DNA of 64,000 nt from G963665215 sp963665215 (GCA_963665215.2 CAXXWW010000002.1:186001-250000), one strand, 5' to 3'; counted from the first letter of the stretch, positions 53,798 through 62,833 are shown. Numbers and translations: made by a program. The notes: generated by a model not told the origin, from the sequence alone.

Positions 53798-55072
53798 ATG
53801 AGTCCCCCACTGTTTCAGGCGCCGAGAGGCACGGCAGACATTCTGCCCGCACAGCACAGGTACTGGGGCCATTTCCAGGCCATGGCCGAGAAAATGGCCG
53901 TCCGATTCGGATACGAGCGCTTGGACACCCCCATATTCGAGGACGCCCGCCTCTTCGTACGCAGCATCGGAGAGGTCACCGATATCGTCGAGAAGGAGAC
54001 CTACACCTTCGAGGATAGGGGTGGCGATCTCGTGACCCTGCGTCCAGAGGGTACCGCGCCGGTGTGTCGCGCCTACCTCCAGCACGGGATGCACAATCTA
54101 CCACAGCCCCTGCGCTTGTTCTACATCGGCCCCTTCTTCCGATACGACCGGCCCCAGGCCGGGAGATACCGGCAGCTCCACCAGTTCGGCATCGAGGCGA
54201 TAGGCGAGGCCGAGGAGTCCATGGACGCGGAGGTCATCGAGCTTGCCTGGCTGCTGTTAGAGGCGGTAGGCATCAGCGAGATTACTCTGCTGCTGAACTC
54301 CATCGGCGACCCCCAGTGCCGGCCGGGATACATTGACAGGCTGCGGTCGTACTACCGTTCCCGCTCGGACGAGCTGGTGCACGGCGATTGCCGGCGCCGC
54401 CTCGAGACCAACCCCCTCAGACTCCTCGATTGCAAGAACGCCGCCTGCCAGCCGCTGATCGCCGAGGCCCCCGGCTCCGTCGACAACCTGTGCGACGCGT
54501 GCAATGAGCACTGGCAGGGCCTGCTGAGGCACCTCAGCGCTCTGGGACTGCCCTACCAGATCGAAAAGCGGCTGGTCAGAGGGTTGGACTACTACACGCG
54601 CACAGTGTTCGAGATCGTGCCTCCCGCCGCGGGCCAGCAAAGCACACTCGTCGCGGGCGGCCGGTACGACGGGCTCATGGAGGTCCTGGGGGGGAGTCCG
54701 GCCCCGGGCATCGGGTTCGGCATGGGTATCGAGCGCGTCCTGACCAGCATCAAAGACCGGCAGGGGCCTGTCGCCAGAGAGCCACGCACCAAAGTCCTGG
54801 TCGCGCACACGGGCGAGGAGCCGAAAGCGGCCGCCCTGGCACTGTGCTCGGAGCTCCGTCGAGGAGGTGTGGCCGCGGTCCCGGCTCCCTCGGGGAGAAG
54901 CCTGAAGAGCCAGCTACGCTACGCCTCGGCCATCGAGGCAAGCCACGCGGTTATCATCGGTGAGGACGAGCTCAGCAAACACACCGTTACCCTGCGAGAC
55001 CTTGCCAAGAGCGAGCAGCAAGAGGTGAGCCGCAACGTATTGCTCACCATGCTCGGCCCCACACCCACCTAG
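53798..55072 (+). CDS. hisS: Histidyl-tRNA synthetase
   Basis: 424 aa from the ATG at 53798. Class II motif 2 is in FFRYDRPQAGRYRQLHQFG, the histidine-binding loops are RGLDYYTRTVFE and AGGRYDGLMEVLGG, and the C-terminal anticodon domain follows (VLVAHTGEEPKA). The N-terminus QAPRGTADILP is the family start. It charges tRNA-His. An in-frame start at 53735 lacks a ribosome site. Confidence 0.95.
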   Translation: MSPPLFQAPRGTADILPAQHRYWGHFQAMAEKMAVRFGYERLDTPIFEDARLFVRSIGEVTDIVEKETYTFEDRGGDLVTLRPEGTAPVCRAYLQHGMHNLPQPLRLFYIGPFFRYDRPQAGRYRQLHQFGIEAIGEAEESMDAEVIELAWLLLEAVGISEITLLLNSIGDPQCRPGYIDRLRSYYRSRSDELVHGDCRRRLETNPLRLLDCKNAACQPLIAEAPGSVDNLCDACNEHWQGLLRHLSALGLPYQIEKRLVRGLDYYTRTVFEIVPPAAGQQSTLVAGGRYDGLMEVLGGSPAPGIGFGMGIERVLTSIKDRQGPVAREPRTKVLVAHTGEEPKAAALALCSELRRGGVAAVPAPSGRSLKSQLRYASAIEASHAVIIGEDELSKHTVTLRDLAKSEQQEVSRNVLLTMLGPTPT

Positions 55073-55326
55073 TGCGACACCAGACAAGGTGTTGGGGAAC
55101 GTGTTACGCGCCCACGACGAAACCGTACCGTATGGGCAGGTTTGAAACCTGCCTCTACCCAGGCCGGCATAAGGCGTCGGCACCCTATTCCCTAATGCGT
55201 CCGTTGATCATGCACTAGGTCCCCCATTTTACTCGCCAGAGACCGCACCGTCAGCCCAACGCGCCCCTCAGTGTCGTCATATTGCAGCCCCCATCAGCTG
55301 CGCTCCCGGTGCCCTTGTGGCCCAAT

Positions 55327-55335
55327 TGGTATACT
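55327..55335 (+). promoter_or_regulatory. Extended -10 promoter of prfA-prmC
   Basis: TGGTATACT, about 65 bp before the prfA ATG. The surrounding GGCCCAATTGGTATA mimics a tRNA D arm but no tRNA is present. Confidence 0.45.
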
Positions 55336-55398
55336 AGGTGGGACCGGTGCGCGACGCACCACTCATCTCATACAATACTTCTAGCTAAACGTGCAGCG

Positions 55399-56469
55399 AT
55401 GTTAGAGAGACTTGCTTCGATAGAACAGCGCTATGACGAGATAGAGCGCCTCCTGGCAGATCCGGAGGTGTCGGCCGACTACTCGCGCGTCCAGAAGCTG
55501 GCCAAAGAGCACGCATCGCTTAGGCGCCTGGCCTCCCTGGCACAACAATACCGGACGGTAACCACGGACCTGGCGGAGACCCAAGTGATGGCGCACAACG
55601 AGTCCGACAGCGATCTGGCAGCCCTTGCACGGGATGAGCTAGTCCAACTGGAGGAGCTCAAAGAGCGCATTAAAAAGGAGCTGCGACTGGCCCTGGTGCC
55701 CAAGGACCCTAATGACGAAAAGAACGTGATCATGGAGATCCGCGCAGGTACGGGGGGGGAGGAAGCGGGCCTTTTCGCCGCCGTCCTGTACAGGATGTAT
55801 TCGCGCTACGTTCAGGGACAGGGATGGGGGATCGAGGTGATCAGCACCAACGAGACTGGGCTGGGCAGCATCAAGGAGATCGTTTTCCAGGTCAAGGGCC
55901 AGGGAGCGTACAGCCGCCTCAAATATGAGAGCGGGGGCCACCGCGTCCAACGAATACCGGTCACCGAATCCAGCGGACGAATCCACACGTCGACGGCGAC
56001 CGTTGCGGTGCTCCCCGAGGCCGAGGAAGTGGACGTGGAGATCCTCCCCGAAGACCTTCAGATCGATATTTTCCACGCCAGTGGCCACGGCGGCCAGAAC
56101 GTCCAGAAGGTGGCCACCGCGGTCCGAATCACGCACACACCCACCGGTATCGTCGCCATTTGCCAGGACGAGCGCTCCCAGTTCAAAAACAAAGAGAAGG
56201 CGATGGCCGTTCTGCGGTCTCGCGTGTTGGCTCGAGAGGTCCAGCGCCAGCAGGCGGAGCTCACAGAGACGCGCCGCTCGCAGGTCGGCTCGGGCGACCG
56301 CTCAGACCGCGTCCGCACCTACAATTTCCCCCAGAACCGGGTCACCGATCACAGAGTGTCTCTGACCAGCCACAGCCTTGAAGGGGTACTCGACGGCGAA
56401 ATCGGCGAGTTCGTCGAGGCATTGACCGCCGCGGACCAAGCCCGCATTATGGAAGAAGCAGGACTATGA
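55399..56469 (+). CDS. prfA: Peptide chain release factor 1
   Basis: 356 aa from the ATG at 55399. The GGQ peptide-release motif is in HASGHGGQNVQKV, and the C-terminal YNFPQNRVTDHRV is characteristic of RF1. RGTGGEE-type (RAGTGGEEA) and SGGHRVQRIPVTE motifs are present. It terminates at UAA and UAG. The stop overlaps the prmC start (ATGA). Confidence 0.95.
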   Translation: MLERLASIEQRYDEIERLLADPEVSADYSRVQKLAKEHASLRRLASLAQQYRTVTTDLAETQVMAHNESDSDLAALARDELVQLEELKERIKKELRLALVPKDPNDEKNVIMEIRAGTGGEEAGLFAAVLYRMYSRYVQGQGWGIEVISTNETGLGSIKEIVFQVKGQGAYSRLKYESGGHRVQRIPVTESSGRIHTSTATVAVLPEAEEVDVEILPEDLQIDIFHASGHGGQNVQKVATAVRITHTPTGIVAICQDERSQFKNKEKAMAVLRSRVLAREVQRQQAELTETRRSQVGSGDRSDRVRTYNFPQNRVTDHRVSLTSHSLEGVLDGEIGEFVEALTAADQARIMEEAGL

Positions 56470-57407
56470 GAGTTGGGGAGTGGTGGGCGCGGACCACCGA
56501 GCGACTGAGGAAGCACGTCATCGCTGACGCCGGAATCGAGGCCGAGGTGCTGCTCAGGCACGCCATGGACATGGGGCGGGCCGATTTCTTCGCTGCGTTG
56601 GACGTTCAGCTTGACCCCCCGCGAAAGGAGCTGGCCGACCGGCTCCTGCAACGCCGGGTGGCTGGAGAACCCCTCGCCTACATTTTGGGGAACCGCGAGT
56701 TCTACGGCCTCGACTTCTGTGTGAACCCCAGCGTGCTGGTCCCCCGCCAGGAAACCGAGCTTCTCGTCGACGCGGTCCTGGAGCATTACAAGGAAAGGCC
56801 CGATCAAGAGCCGGTGATCGCGGACGTGGGGACGGGCAGCGGGGCGATCGCCATCGCCATCGCCCGCCACCTGCCGCGGGCGGCCATCTACGCCACGGAC
56901 TCGAGCCACGAGGCATTGATGGTAGCCGACGTCAACCGGCGAAGACACTCGGTCACAGACCGGGTGCAACTTGTCCAGTGTGACCTGCTCGAAGCGCTCC
57001 GGGAGCCCATTGACGTGATAGTATCGAACCCACCTTACCTGACGACAGAGGAGCTCACACGCGGACAGCCGGAGATCAGGCGTGAGCCTCCGCACGCCCT
57101 CGACGGTGGCAAGGACGGCCTCGACATCACCCGCCAACTGCTTCGACAGGCGCGGGGCCATCTACGGCCAGAGGGCCTGATAGTGGTGGAGATCGCGCCA
57201 CAGCAGCTGGGGCCGGTGATGCAGATGGGAACGGAGGCGTTCCCCGCCGCGGCGGTGTCATTCTCCCTCGACCTGTTGGACGAGCCAAGAATTGTGAGTA
57301 TAATGTTCCCTGAAAGTACATCGCGTCTAACCCGTCGTCGGCAGGCGAATGACGACCACGCAAGCCCCGATGCTGCCGGCGAGGTTCACGCGTTGATGCC
57401 TGGATAG
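56466..57407 (+). CDS. prmC: Release factor glutamine methyltransferase PrmC
   Basis: 313 aa. The N-terminal helical domain ends in LAYILGNREFYG; the SAM motif is VIADVGTGSGAIAIAIARHLP and the catalytic motif VSNPPYL. It methylates the Gln of the GGQ loop in RF1 and RF2, fitting its place directly behind prfA. The last 30 residues are a hydrophilic extension. Confidence 0.94.
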   Translation: MRVGEWWARTTERLRKHVIADAGIEAEVLLRHAMDMGRADFFAALDVQLDPPRKELADRLLQRRVAGEPLAYILGNREFYGLDFCVNPSVLVPRQETELLVDAVLEHYKERPDQEPVIADVGTGSGAIAIAIARHLPRAAIYATDSSHEALMVADVNRRRHSVTDRVQLVQCDLLEALREPIDVIVSNPPYLTTEELTRGQPEIRREPPHALDGGKDGLDITRQLLRQARGHLRPEGLIVVEIAPQQLGPVMQMGTEAFPAAAVSFSLDLLDEPRIVSIMFPESTSRLTRRRQANDDHASPDAAGEVHALMPG

Positions 57408-57469
57408 CCATCGCCCCACGGCTGGGCCATGGGGCTGAACTACTTGATTCTCAGCTCGACGGAGGTGAG

Positions 57470-58189
57470 ATGTCGGAACAGCAACAGCCGGGAACACAGC
57501 ACGACCCAATCATCTGGTCCATCAGCGGGGCGCCGGAAACAGAGCCTGACGGAGACTCGCAGGGGCTACCCAACTACGGCGTTCTGGTGCGCCAGTACGG
57601 AGAAGCTTTGCTCAGAATAAGCCAGCTGGAATCCCAGGTGAACCAACTGGCCAAACGGCTTGAGCCCAGCGACCGACCGGAGGGGTCCGCTGCCGCCATC
57701 AACCTCTTACAAGAAACGCAGGGGCTCAGGCAGCTGGCGGACTGGATCGATTCGCTGCAGCAGCTTTTCGTGGATACGCCCTGGACGACCCCCGACTCGG
57801 CGGAAGAACACACTGGGCGGTCGATCTCCCCGGACGATAGTGGGATCAGGCTCATACAGGAAGATGAGTTGCGTCAGTTGAGGGTACAAGTCGCCACCAT
57901 GGCCCGTCAGATGGCGCGGTCCGAGCAGAGCGGGGAGACGAAGCGCGCGGGGCGCCCCCCTAATACGCGGGCGAGATCATCGCAAGGCGGTGTGGAAGAG
58001 GCTCGCGCGCAGGCTGGGCCTGCGCATCTCCCATTAGCGTCGGCGCCCCGGCAACGCGTAGAACGGTGCGGCGGGCCACGCCGCCAACAGGCCCTCGCTG
58101 AAACCCCATCAAAGCGCCGCCCGGTAACTCGCCGGATGCGGCGCTCGCGTATGACACGGCGGCCGCCTTCCAACGCCTGGTCTTATTGA
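57470..58189 (+). CDS. Hypothetical coiled-coil protein, C-terminus possibly frameshifted
   Basis: 239 aa as read. Residues 35-65 (LVRQYGEALLRISQLESQVNQLAKRL) and 130-150 (LRQLRVQVATMARQMA) are coiled-coil-like. After a run of seven Cs near 57954-57960 the composition turns into a low-quality Arg/Pro tail. The +1 frame there instead reads HRKAVWKRLARRLGLRISH and stops at 58036, which looks like a natural basic C-terminus. So the real protein may be about 188 aa. It follows prmC by 62 bp. Function unknown. Confidence 0.5.
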   Translation: MSEQQQPGTQHDPIIWSISGAPETEPDGDSQGLPNYGVLVRQYGEALLRISQLESQVNQLAKRLEPSDRPEGSAAAINLLQETQGLRQLADWIDSLQQLFVDTPWTTPDSAEEHTGRSISPDDSGIRLIQEDELRQLRVQVATMARQMARSEQSGETKRAGRPPNTRARSSQGGVEEARAQAGPAHLPLASAPRQRVERCGGPRRQQALAETPSKRRPVTRRMRRSRMTRRPPSNAWSY

Positions 58190-58221
58190 GATGCCCTCAA
58201 CTCGCTTGACACCCGACGACG

Positions 58222-58492
58222 ATGATTGGACAGACAGACGGCACGAAGCCTAGCGAGGTCCGGGCGCTCTTCCCGACATGGAGCACAGGGTCTACCTGTT
58301 CAGTGGGGGGTCAAGCCGCCGGCTCCAGCCTCACTCGGGCCGCTGTGGAGCGCCTGGCAGGCCAGTGGAGCGATGATGTGGGCGACCTGTGGACGCCTGT
58401 ACAAGGACTAAGGCGACGCCCCGCTTGTCTTCAACAACCGCGAGGACATTGACCGGCTCCTGGTCGGGCTCGACGCCCACGTGCACCGATAG
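58222..58492 (+). pseudogene. Decayed class-V aminotransferase (cysteine desulfurase-like) remnant
   Basis: Reading across two frames gives an N-terminus VRALFP then HRVYLFSGGSS, then AAVERLAGQWSDDVGDLW, as at the start of PLP enzymes of aminotransferase class V. It joins directly to the tail LVFNNREDIDRLLVGLDAH and a TAG at 58492, as at their end. The whole PLP-binding core is missing and at least one frameshift is present. Confidence 0.5.
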
Positions 58493-58526
58493 GCGAACCG
58501 TGCTCCGGCGGGGTGGTCGGTGATAC

Positions 58527-58676
58527 ATGGGAGAGGCGTCCGCATGTACCCTGTCCCTCAAGAATGCCGGGGAGCCGCTCACCGTTGACGACTTTCAGAA
58601 GGCCGGCGTCAAGCCTGGCGACATACTTATCGCGTGGGGCGACGCGGCCTACGGCTTCTTGGTGGGAGTGCGATAA
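58527..58676 (+). CDS. Possible 49-aa protein
   Basis: ATG at 58527; contains LSLKNAGEPLTVDDFQKAG and VKPGDILIAWGDAAYGFLVG, stop at 58676. The residue pattern is protein-like with a hydrophobic end. No clear ribosome site. It lies 8 bp before the next small gene, in the same direction, and may be the first gene of a three-gene group ending in a methyltransferase. Confidence 0.4.
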   Translation: MGEASACTLSLKNAGEPLTVDDFQKAGVKPGDILIAWGDAAYGFLVGVR

Positions 58677-58684
58677 TCATTGCG

Positions 58685-58972
58685 ATGGACAACCTGGGAA
58701 AGAGAGACCCAAACAATCCAGGGCTGACCTACCAGGAGCTGATACGCTGCGTGGACGCTGGCAGGGTAACGGTGGTGGACCAGACCAACGGCGGCCCGGG
58801 GGGCAACGATCACGACCTGCTGCCGGGGCTGCTGGAGCAAGCAGTGGCGACGGTCGAGCAGCTTAACACCGTAATTGTGGATAATCCTCGACGGTCGCTG
58901 AGCGGCCAGGCGCAGAGTACGGGCCTTTGTGGCGAGGCCGGCAGGCTCTGCCGCAGTGGGGCGGGTAAATGA
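58685..58972 (+). CDS. Hypothetical 95-aa protein
   Basis: ATG at 58685; contains NNPGLTYQELIRCVDAGRVT, a Gly/Asn/Asp-rich turn (NGGPGGNDHD) and a helix LLPGLLEQAVATVEQLNTVI. Three Cys occur, two near the C-terminus. No family recognised. Its stop overlaps the methyltransferase start by four bases (ATGA), so the two are translationally coupled. Confidence 0.5.
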   Translation: MDNLGKRDPNNPGLTYQELIRCVDAGRVTVVDQTNGGPGGNDHDLLPGLLEQAVATVEQLNTVIVDNPRRSLSGQAQSTGLCGEAGRLCRSGAGK

Positions 58973-59565
58973 GTCCGCGCTATGACGATGAGTGGGTCGC
59001 AGGCCTGCTCGACGCCGACGGCCGACTCGGTGGCACAAGTCCCCAGGACTTGCTGGCCAGGGTCGGATTGCGCCGTCGCCAGACCGTTATCGACTATGGG
59101 TGCGGGCCCGGCTTTCTCACTCTGGCTGCTGCGGCCATCGTGGGCCCGCTGGGCCGAGTATACGCCGTCGACATCGAGAAGAAGATGCTCGACCTGGTCG
59201 ACCGCAGGGCCACAAGTGCCGGGCACCGGAATATCCTCACCGTCTTTAGCTCCGGGCAACGGGTTCCACTGTCGGACCAGATCGCCGACTGGGCCATTTG
59301 TGTGCAGGTGCTGCACTACCCCCAGCAGCTTGCCGGCCGAATCGACATGGTAGGGGACATCGCTCGTCTGCTGGCGCCGGAAGGCCGGGTACTGATCGTC
59401 AACTGGATTCCACAGACCGGGGACGACGGGTCGCGCCTGTCGGCCGCAGAGACGCAGGGGATGTTGCGCCAAGCCGGGTTCGAGCCCGACGAGCCGCAGC
59501 CGCTGGGCGAGAAGCAGTACACGATTACCGCGAGGCGGCTGGCCGCACAGCGCGTCCCCGGCTGA
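58969..59565 (+). CDS. Class I SAM-dependent methyltransferase
   Basis: 198 aa. Motif I is VIDYGCGPGFLTLA, followed by VYAVDIEKKMLDL, WAICVQVLHY and LLAPEGRVLIVNW, the UbiE/MerR-like small-molecule methyltransferase pattern. It is coupled to the small gene in front. Substrate unknown. Confidence 0.85.
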   Translation: MSPRYDDEWVAGLLDADGRLGGTSPQDLLARVGLRRRQTVIDYGCGPGFLTLAAAAIVGPLGRVYAVDIEKKMLDLVDRRATSAGHRNILTVFSSGQRVPLSDQIADWAICVQVLHYPQQLAGRIDMVGDIARLLAPEGRVLIVNWIPQTGDDGSRLSAAETQGMLRQAGFEPDEPQPLGEKQYTITARRLAAQRVPG

Positions 59566-59708
59566 GGCCTCCGCGGGTGAATGTGACTACGCCCTGCCGG
59601 CCGACGACGACGGAAGGACCCACCGCCTCCTGCCTGGGTGACCGGCAAATGCACTACTCTTCTCGGCTGGGCATGTTCAGATGCGCCGCTCAGGGGCCTG
59701 CCAGCGAG

Positions 59709-60848
59709 CTAGTCCAGGCCAAGCTGGAAGTGCTTGCCCTCGGTCTTCATGGAAGGGGCGACAACAAGCTCTGCGCGGTGCATGTCGCGTATGGTGAATG
59801 CGCCCACCATGCCCATGCACACCGCCAGCGCCCCCATAAGGTTCTGGGTGCCGTCGGTCTTTGACGTGGGGCCGAACAAGATCTGATCCAACGAGCCCCT
59901 CACCCCCACATCGACCCGTGTTCCCCTCGGCAACGCAGGGTGAGGGCTGGCCATGCCCCAGTTATACCCCTTGCCGGGCGCCTCCTCCGACTGAGCGAGG
60001 GGCGTCCCTATCATGACCGCGTCGGCCCCGCAGACGAACGCTTTGCACAGGTCTCCGCCGGTCCTGATGCCGCCATCGGTGATGACGGGCACGTACCTTC
60101 CCGTACGCCGGTGGTGCTCCTCCCTGGCGGCAGCGCATTCCAACGTGGCGGTAACCTGGGGCACGCCGACGCCGGTGACCTCGCGGGTGGTGCACGCGGC
60201 GCCCGGGCCCACGCCCACCAGCACCCCGTGGATGCCGGTTTCCATCAGCTCCAGGGCCACATCGTATGAAACACAGTTGCCAACCAGCACCGGCACGTTG
60301 ATCATCTCCAGCAGCTCGGGAAAAACCAGGCCTCGGACGCTCTTGGAGGAGTGACGAGCAGTGGTGACGGTGGACTGCACAACCAGCAGGTCGGCGCCGG
60401 CATCAACGGCTATCGGCGCGAGGCGCTTGGTGTTGGCCGGGGTAACAGAAACGGCGCACCTGGCGCCGCCTGACTTGACCTCATCGATGCGAGCTCCTAT
60501 CAGGTCCTCCCTGATAGGAGCCGCGTAGAGCTGTTGGAACAGCGCTGTGACTCCCTCCTGTGGCTCCCGCGCAATCCGGTCCAGCACCTCATCGGGATCG
60601 TCGTACCTGGTCTGGACCCCTTCCAGGTTCATAACCGCAAGGCCGCCCAGCTTGTCGAACGCCACGGCGAACGACGGCGAGACTATTGCATCCATGGCCG
60701 ATGCCAGGATAGGCATGGACATGGTGATGCCATCTATCGAAAACTCAGTGCTGATCTGGTCCGGATTGATGGTGGCGACGCCGGGAACGATGGACACCTC
60801 GTCGAAACCGAAGGCCCGCCTAGCCTCCTTGAGTTGGGGTACTCCCAT
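59709..60848 (-). CDS. GuaB3-type IMP dehydrogenase (no CBS domains)
   Basis: 379 aa from the ATG at 60848, with AGGAGG five bases upstream. The IMPDH TIM barrel begins FDEVSIVPG, contains ILASAMDAIVSP, the catalytic Cys loop VGVGPGAACTTREVTGVGVPQ and TDGGIRTGGDLCKAFVCGADAV, and a flap with SLDQILFGPTSKTDGTQN. The CBS pair normally inserted in IMPDH is absent, as in the GuaB3 group. It oxidises IMP to XMP in GMP synthesis, or a related purine nucleotide. Confidence 0.88.
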   Translation of the reverse strand: MGVPQLKEARRAFGFDEVSIVPGVATINPDQISTEFSIDGITMSMPILASAMDAIVSPSFAVAFDKLGGLAVMNLEGVQTRYDDPDEVLDRIAREPQEGVTALFQQLYAAPIREDLIGARIDEVKSGGARCAVSVTPANTKRLAPIAVDAGADLLVVQSTVTTARHSSKSVRGLVFPELLEMINVPVLVGNCVSYDVALELMETGIHGVLVGVGPGAACTTREVTGVGVPQVTATLECAAAREEHHRRTGRYVPVITDGGIRTGGDLCKAFVCGADAVMIGTPLAQSEEAPGKGYNWGMASPHPALPRGTRVDVGVRGSLDQILFGPTSKTDGTQNLMGALAVCMGMVGAFTIRDMHRAELVVAPSMKTEGKHFQLGLD

Positions 60849-60876
60849 TGCCACCTCCTGGCGCGATTATTGCGAG

Positions 60877-60905
60877 ATTATAGAAAATGCTGTGCCCCAA
60901 GTCAA
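60877..60905 (-). promoter_or_regulatory. Promoter of the IMP dehydrogenase gene
   Basis: Minus strand TTGACT (60900-60905), 17-bp spacer, perfect TATAAT (60877-60882). Confidence 0.7.
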
Positions 60906-61129
60906 GCGAATTTTTAGCGGGCCGAGTCGGGCCTACCCGCACTGCACACGACAGCCCTTGACGTCTAGCCTACCACACCCACGCGTCAGGCTCCACAGGC
61001 GGGTGTGCCGCGCGCGCGCCGGGCTCATGGACCAGATTGGGCCACCTCGAGCGGGTGCCGCCTCGCCCAATGTGGATACGCGCCGGGGAGGCTGTCTCGG
61101 AGCTCATTGCGGGAGTCGTGCCGTCCCTT

Positions 61130-61295
61130 TCCTCTCCCTTCAAGCGAGGGGGGATTGAGGTGAGGGTCATCCGGCCAACGGCCGGAAAGAGTCATCAGAG
61201 GCATCTTGATTCCGACTATGGTCGGCGCCCCCTCATCCCTTCGGCAAGCTCAGGGCAGGCTCTGACTTTCTCCCTCCAGGGGAGAAGGAGCTAAT
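61130..61295. repeat. Dispersed intergenic repeat-like block
   Basis: Contains CTTCGGCAAGCTCAGG, a sequence widely dispersed between genes of Chloroflexota and other bacteria (read as PALSLPKG or SASSGQA in translation), flanked by CTCTCCCTTCAAG and TTCTCCCTCCAGGGGAGAA hairpin-like arms. Only one such block is obvious in this window, so the repeat status rests on recognition, not on copies seen here. Confidence 0.45.
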
Positions 61296-61316
61296 GATAC
61301 GCGTGCCGGGCCTCTG

Positions 61317-61325
61317 TGCCATAAT
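61317..61325 (+). promoter_or_regulatory. Possible extended -10 promoter of queG
   Basis: TGCCATAAT, about 55 bp before the ATG. Confidence 0.35.
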
Positions 61326-61382
61326 GAAAGCCATTATCCTGGGACGCTTGTCCAGAGAGAAGACCTGGAGCATCGAGCAGCG

Positions 61383-62528
61383 ATGGCGACGCTCGAAGAG
61401 TCCATTAAAGATTACGCCCGGGGCCTTGGCTTCGACATCGTCGGCATTACCACGGCCGAGCCCTTTCTGAGGGATGAGCGCGCGGCCACCCAACTTGTGC
61501 GCGACGGCCTGATGGACGGGCTCCCCTGGTACACGGAGGAGCGCGTACACCAGGCCAACCACCCAGAGCTTCTCCTGCCTGAGGCCAGGTCAATCATATC
61601 CCTGGCGATGAGCTACCTTACCGGCGAGCCCGCGAGCAGCGGCCCCGGGCCTCACGGTAAGATCGGCCGTTACGCCTGGGGAGACGACTACCATGGGCTG
61701 ATAAAGGGCCGCCTCAGAGAGTTTGTGGAGGGGCTGTCAGCTCGGGTGGGACGGCAAGTGAGGGCGCGCATCTTCGTGGACGACGGTCCCATGAATGACC
61801 GGGCCGCCGCCGAGCGATCGGGTGTTGGGTGGTTCGGGAAGAACACGAATATCCTGACCCGCAGCCACTGCTCGTGGGTGCTGCTGGGACAGGTCATTAC
61901 CGACCTTGAGCTGAGGCCCGACGCGCCATTGGCGAAGACGTGCGGCAGCTGCGTAAGGTGTATCGACGCCTGCCCCACGGGGGCCATCGTCGCCCCCTAC
62001 GTCATCGACAACACCCGGTGCATCTCCTTCCTGACGATCGAGCTACGCGGCCCAATTCCCAGGGACATGCGCACCCTGGTCGGGGACTGGGTGTTCGGGT
62101 GCGACATCTGCCAGGATGTTTGCCCCGTCAACCGTAAGGCCGCCCTCAGCCTGGAACCGGCCTTCCGCCAGCGGCACGATTTCGCCGCGCCGGCATTGCT
62201 TCCACTGCTGGAGCTGACGGACGCACAGTTTCGCGAAAGATTTCGCAACAGCCCCATCAAACGGGCCAAGCGTGTGGGCCTGCAGCGCAACGTCTGCGTC
62301 GCGCTGGGCAACATCTCCGACCCCGTTGCCGTACCAGCATTGACCAGGTGCCTGGGGGGTCCTGACGCCGTCGTCCGCCTTCATGCGGCCTGGGCGCTGG
62401 GCCGAATTGGTGGGCGGGAGGCAGCAGAGGCGCTTCAAACGGCCCTCGCGTGCGAAGAGGACCCGTCGGCGCGTGAGGAGATCTCGTTGACCCTGGCCGA
62501 GATGGGAGTCGCGGGCGGGACCCGATAG
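61383..62528 (+). CDS. queG: Epoxyqueuosine reductase QueG
   Basis: 381 aa. The cobalamin-binding N-terminal domain contains GKIGRYAWGDDYH, ARIFVDDGPMNDRAAAERSG and GWFGKNTNIL. Two 4Fe-4S clusters are bound by CGSCVRCIDACPTGA and CDICQDVCPVN, and HEAT-like repeats end the protein (AAWALGRIGG). It catalyses the last step of queuosine synthesis in tRNA, reducing the epoxide. No other que gene is in the window. Confidence 0.93.
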   Translation: MATLEESIKDYARGLGFDIVGITTAEPFLRDERAATQLVRDGLMDGLPWYTEERVHQANHPELLLPEARSIISLAMSYLTGEPASSGPGPHGKIGRYAWGDDYHGLIKGRLREFVEGLSARVGRQVRARIFVDDGPMNDRAAAERSGVGWFGKNTNILTRSHCSWVLLGQVITDLELRPDAPLAKTCGSCVRCIDACPTGAIVAPYVIDNTRCISFLTIELRGPIPRDMRTLVGDWVFGCDICQDVCPVNRKAALSLEPAFRQRHDFAAPALLPLLELTDAQFRERFRNSPIKRAKRVGLQRNVCVALGNISDPVAVPALTRCLGGPDAVVRLHAAWALGRIGGREAAEALQTALACEEDPSAREEISLTLAEMGVAGGTR

Positions 62529-62795
62529 GTGCCGGACCGCATCTATCTGGCGAACGTTGGGGCCAGCGGCCCCCAGGGATTCCCCGGACCCATCCTTGCC
62601 GACGGCACCTTCGATTTCCACCGCACACCCGAGGAAAAGGACCTTCCAGGGGACAACTGCGCGTGCAGTCCCCCCGGCTGCCCCCATCAGGCGCGCGGCG
62701 GCGGGCCGAATAGCTGTTGCAGTGGGTCGCCAGGCAAGCCGGCTGGCCCACACCGCTGGCTGATTTCCAATGTCGCAGCGGTGGGGCAAAAGTGA
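62529..62795 (+). pseudogene. Truncated gene start, possibly of an Nmad3-like protein
   Basis: A GTG follows the queG stop directly and gives RIYLANVGASGPQGFPGPIL then DGTFDFHRTPEE, resembling the N-terminus of the Nmad3 group of putative nucleotide-modification proteins (beta-strand, VG, then PxxxDGSFEFxPxPE). After about 40 residues the frame loses protein character and ends at 62795. The rest of the gene is missing. Confidence 0.35.
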
Positions 62796-62833
62796 TAGAC
62801 TCGTCCGAGTTTCGGCAGGAGGAGGCCCCATCG

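Larger units (their letters stand above)
60849..61382. other. Intergenic region with promoter and dispersed-repeat-like sequence
   Basis: Holds the guaB3-type promoter (60877-60905), a repeat-like block (about 61130-61295) and an extended -10 for queG. I see no gene in it. Confidence 0.5.

Noticed and set aside
55311..55345. tRNA-like sequence GGCCCAATTGGTATA before prfA
   Set aside because: No anticodon arm, T arm or acceptor pairing follows. The stretch is better explained as an extended -10 promoter.
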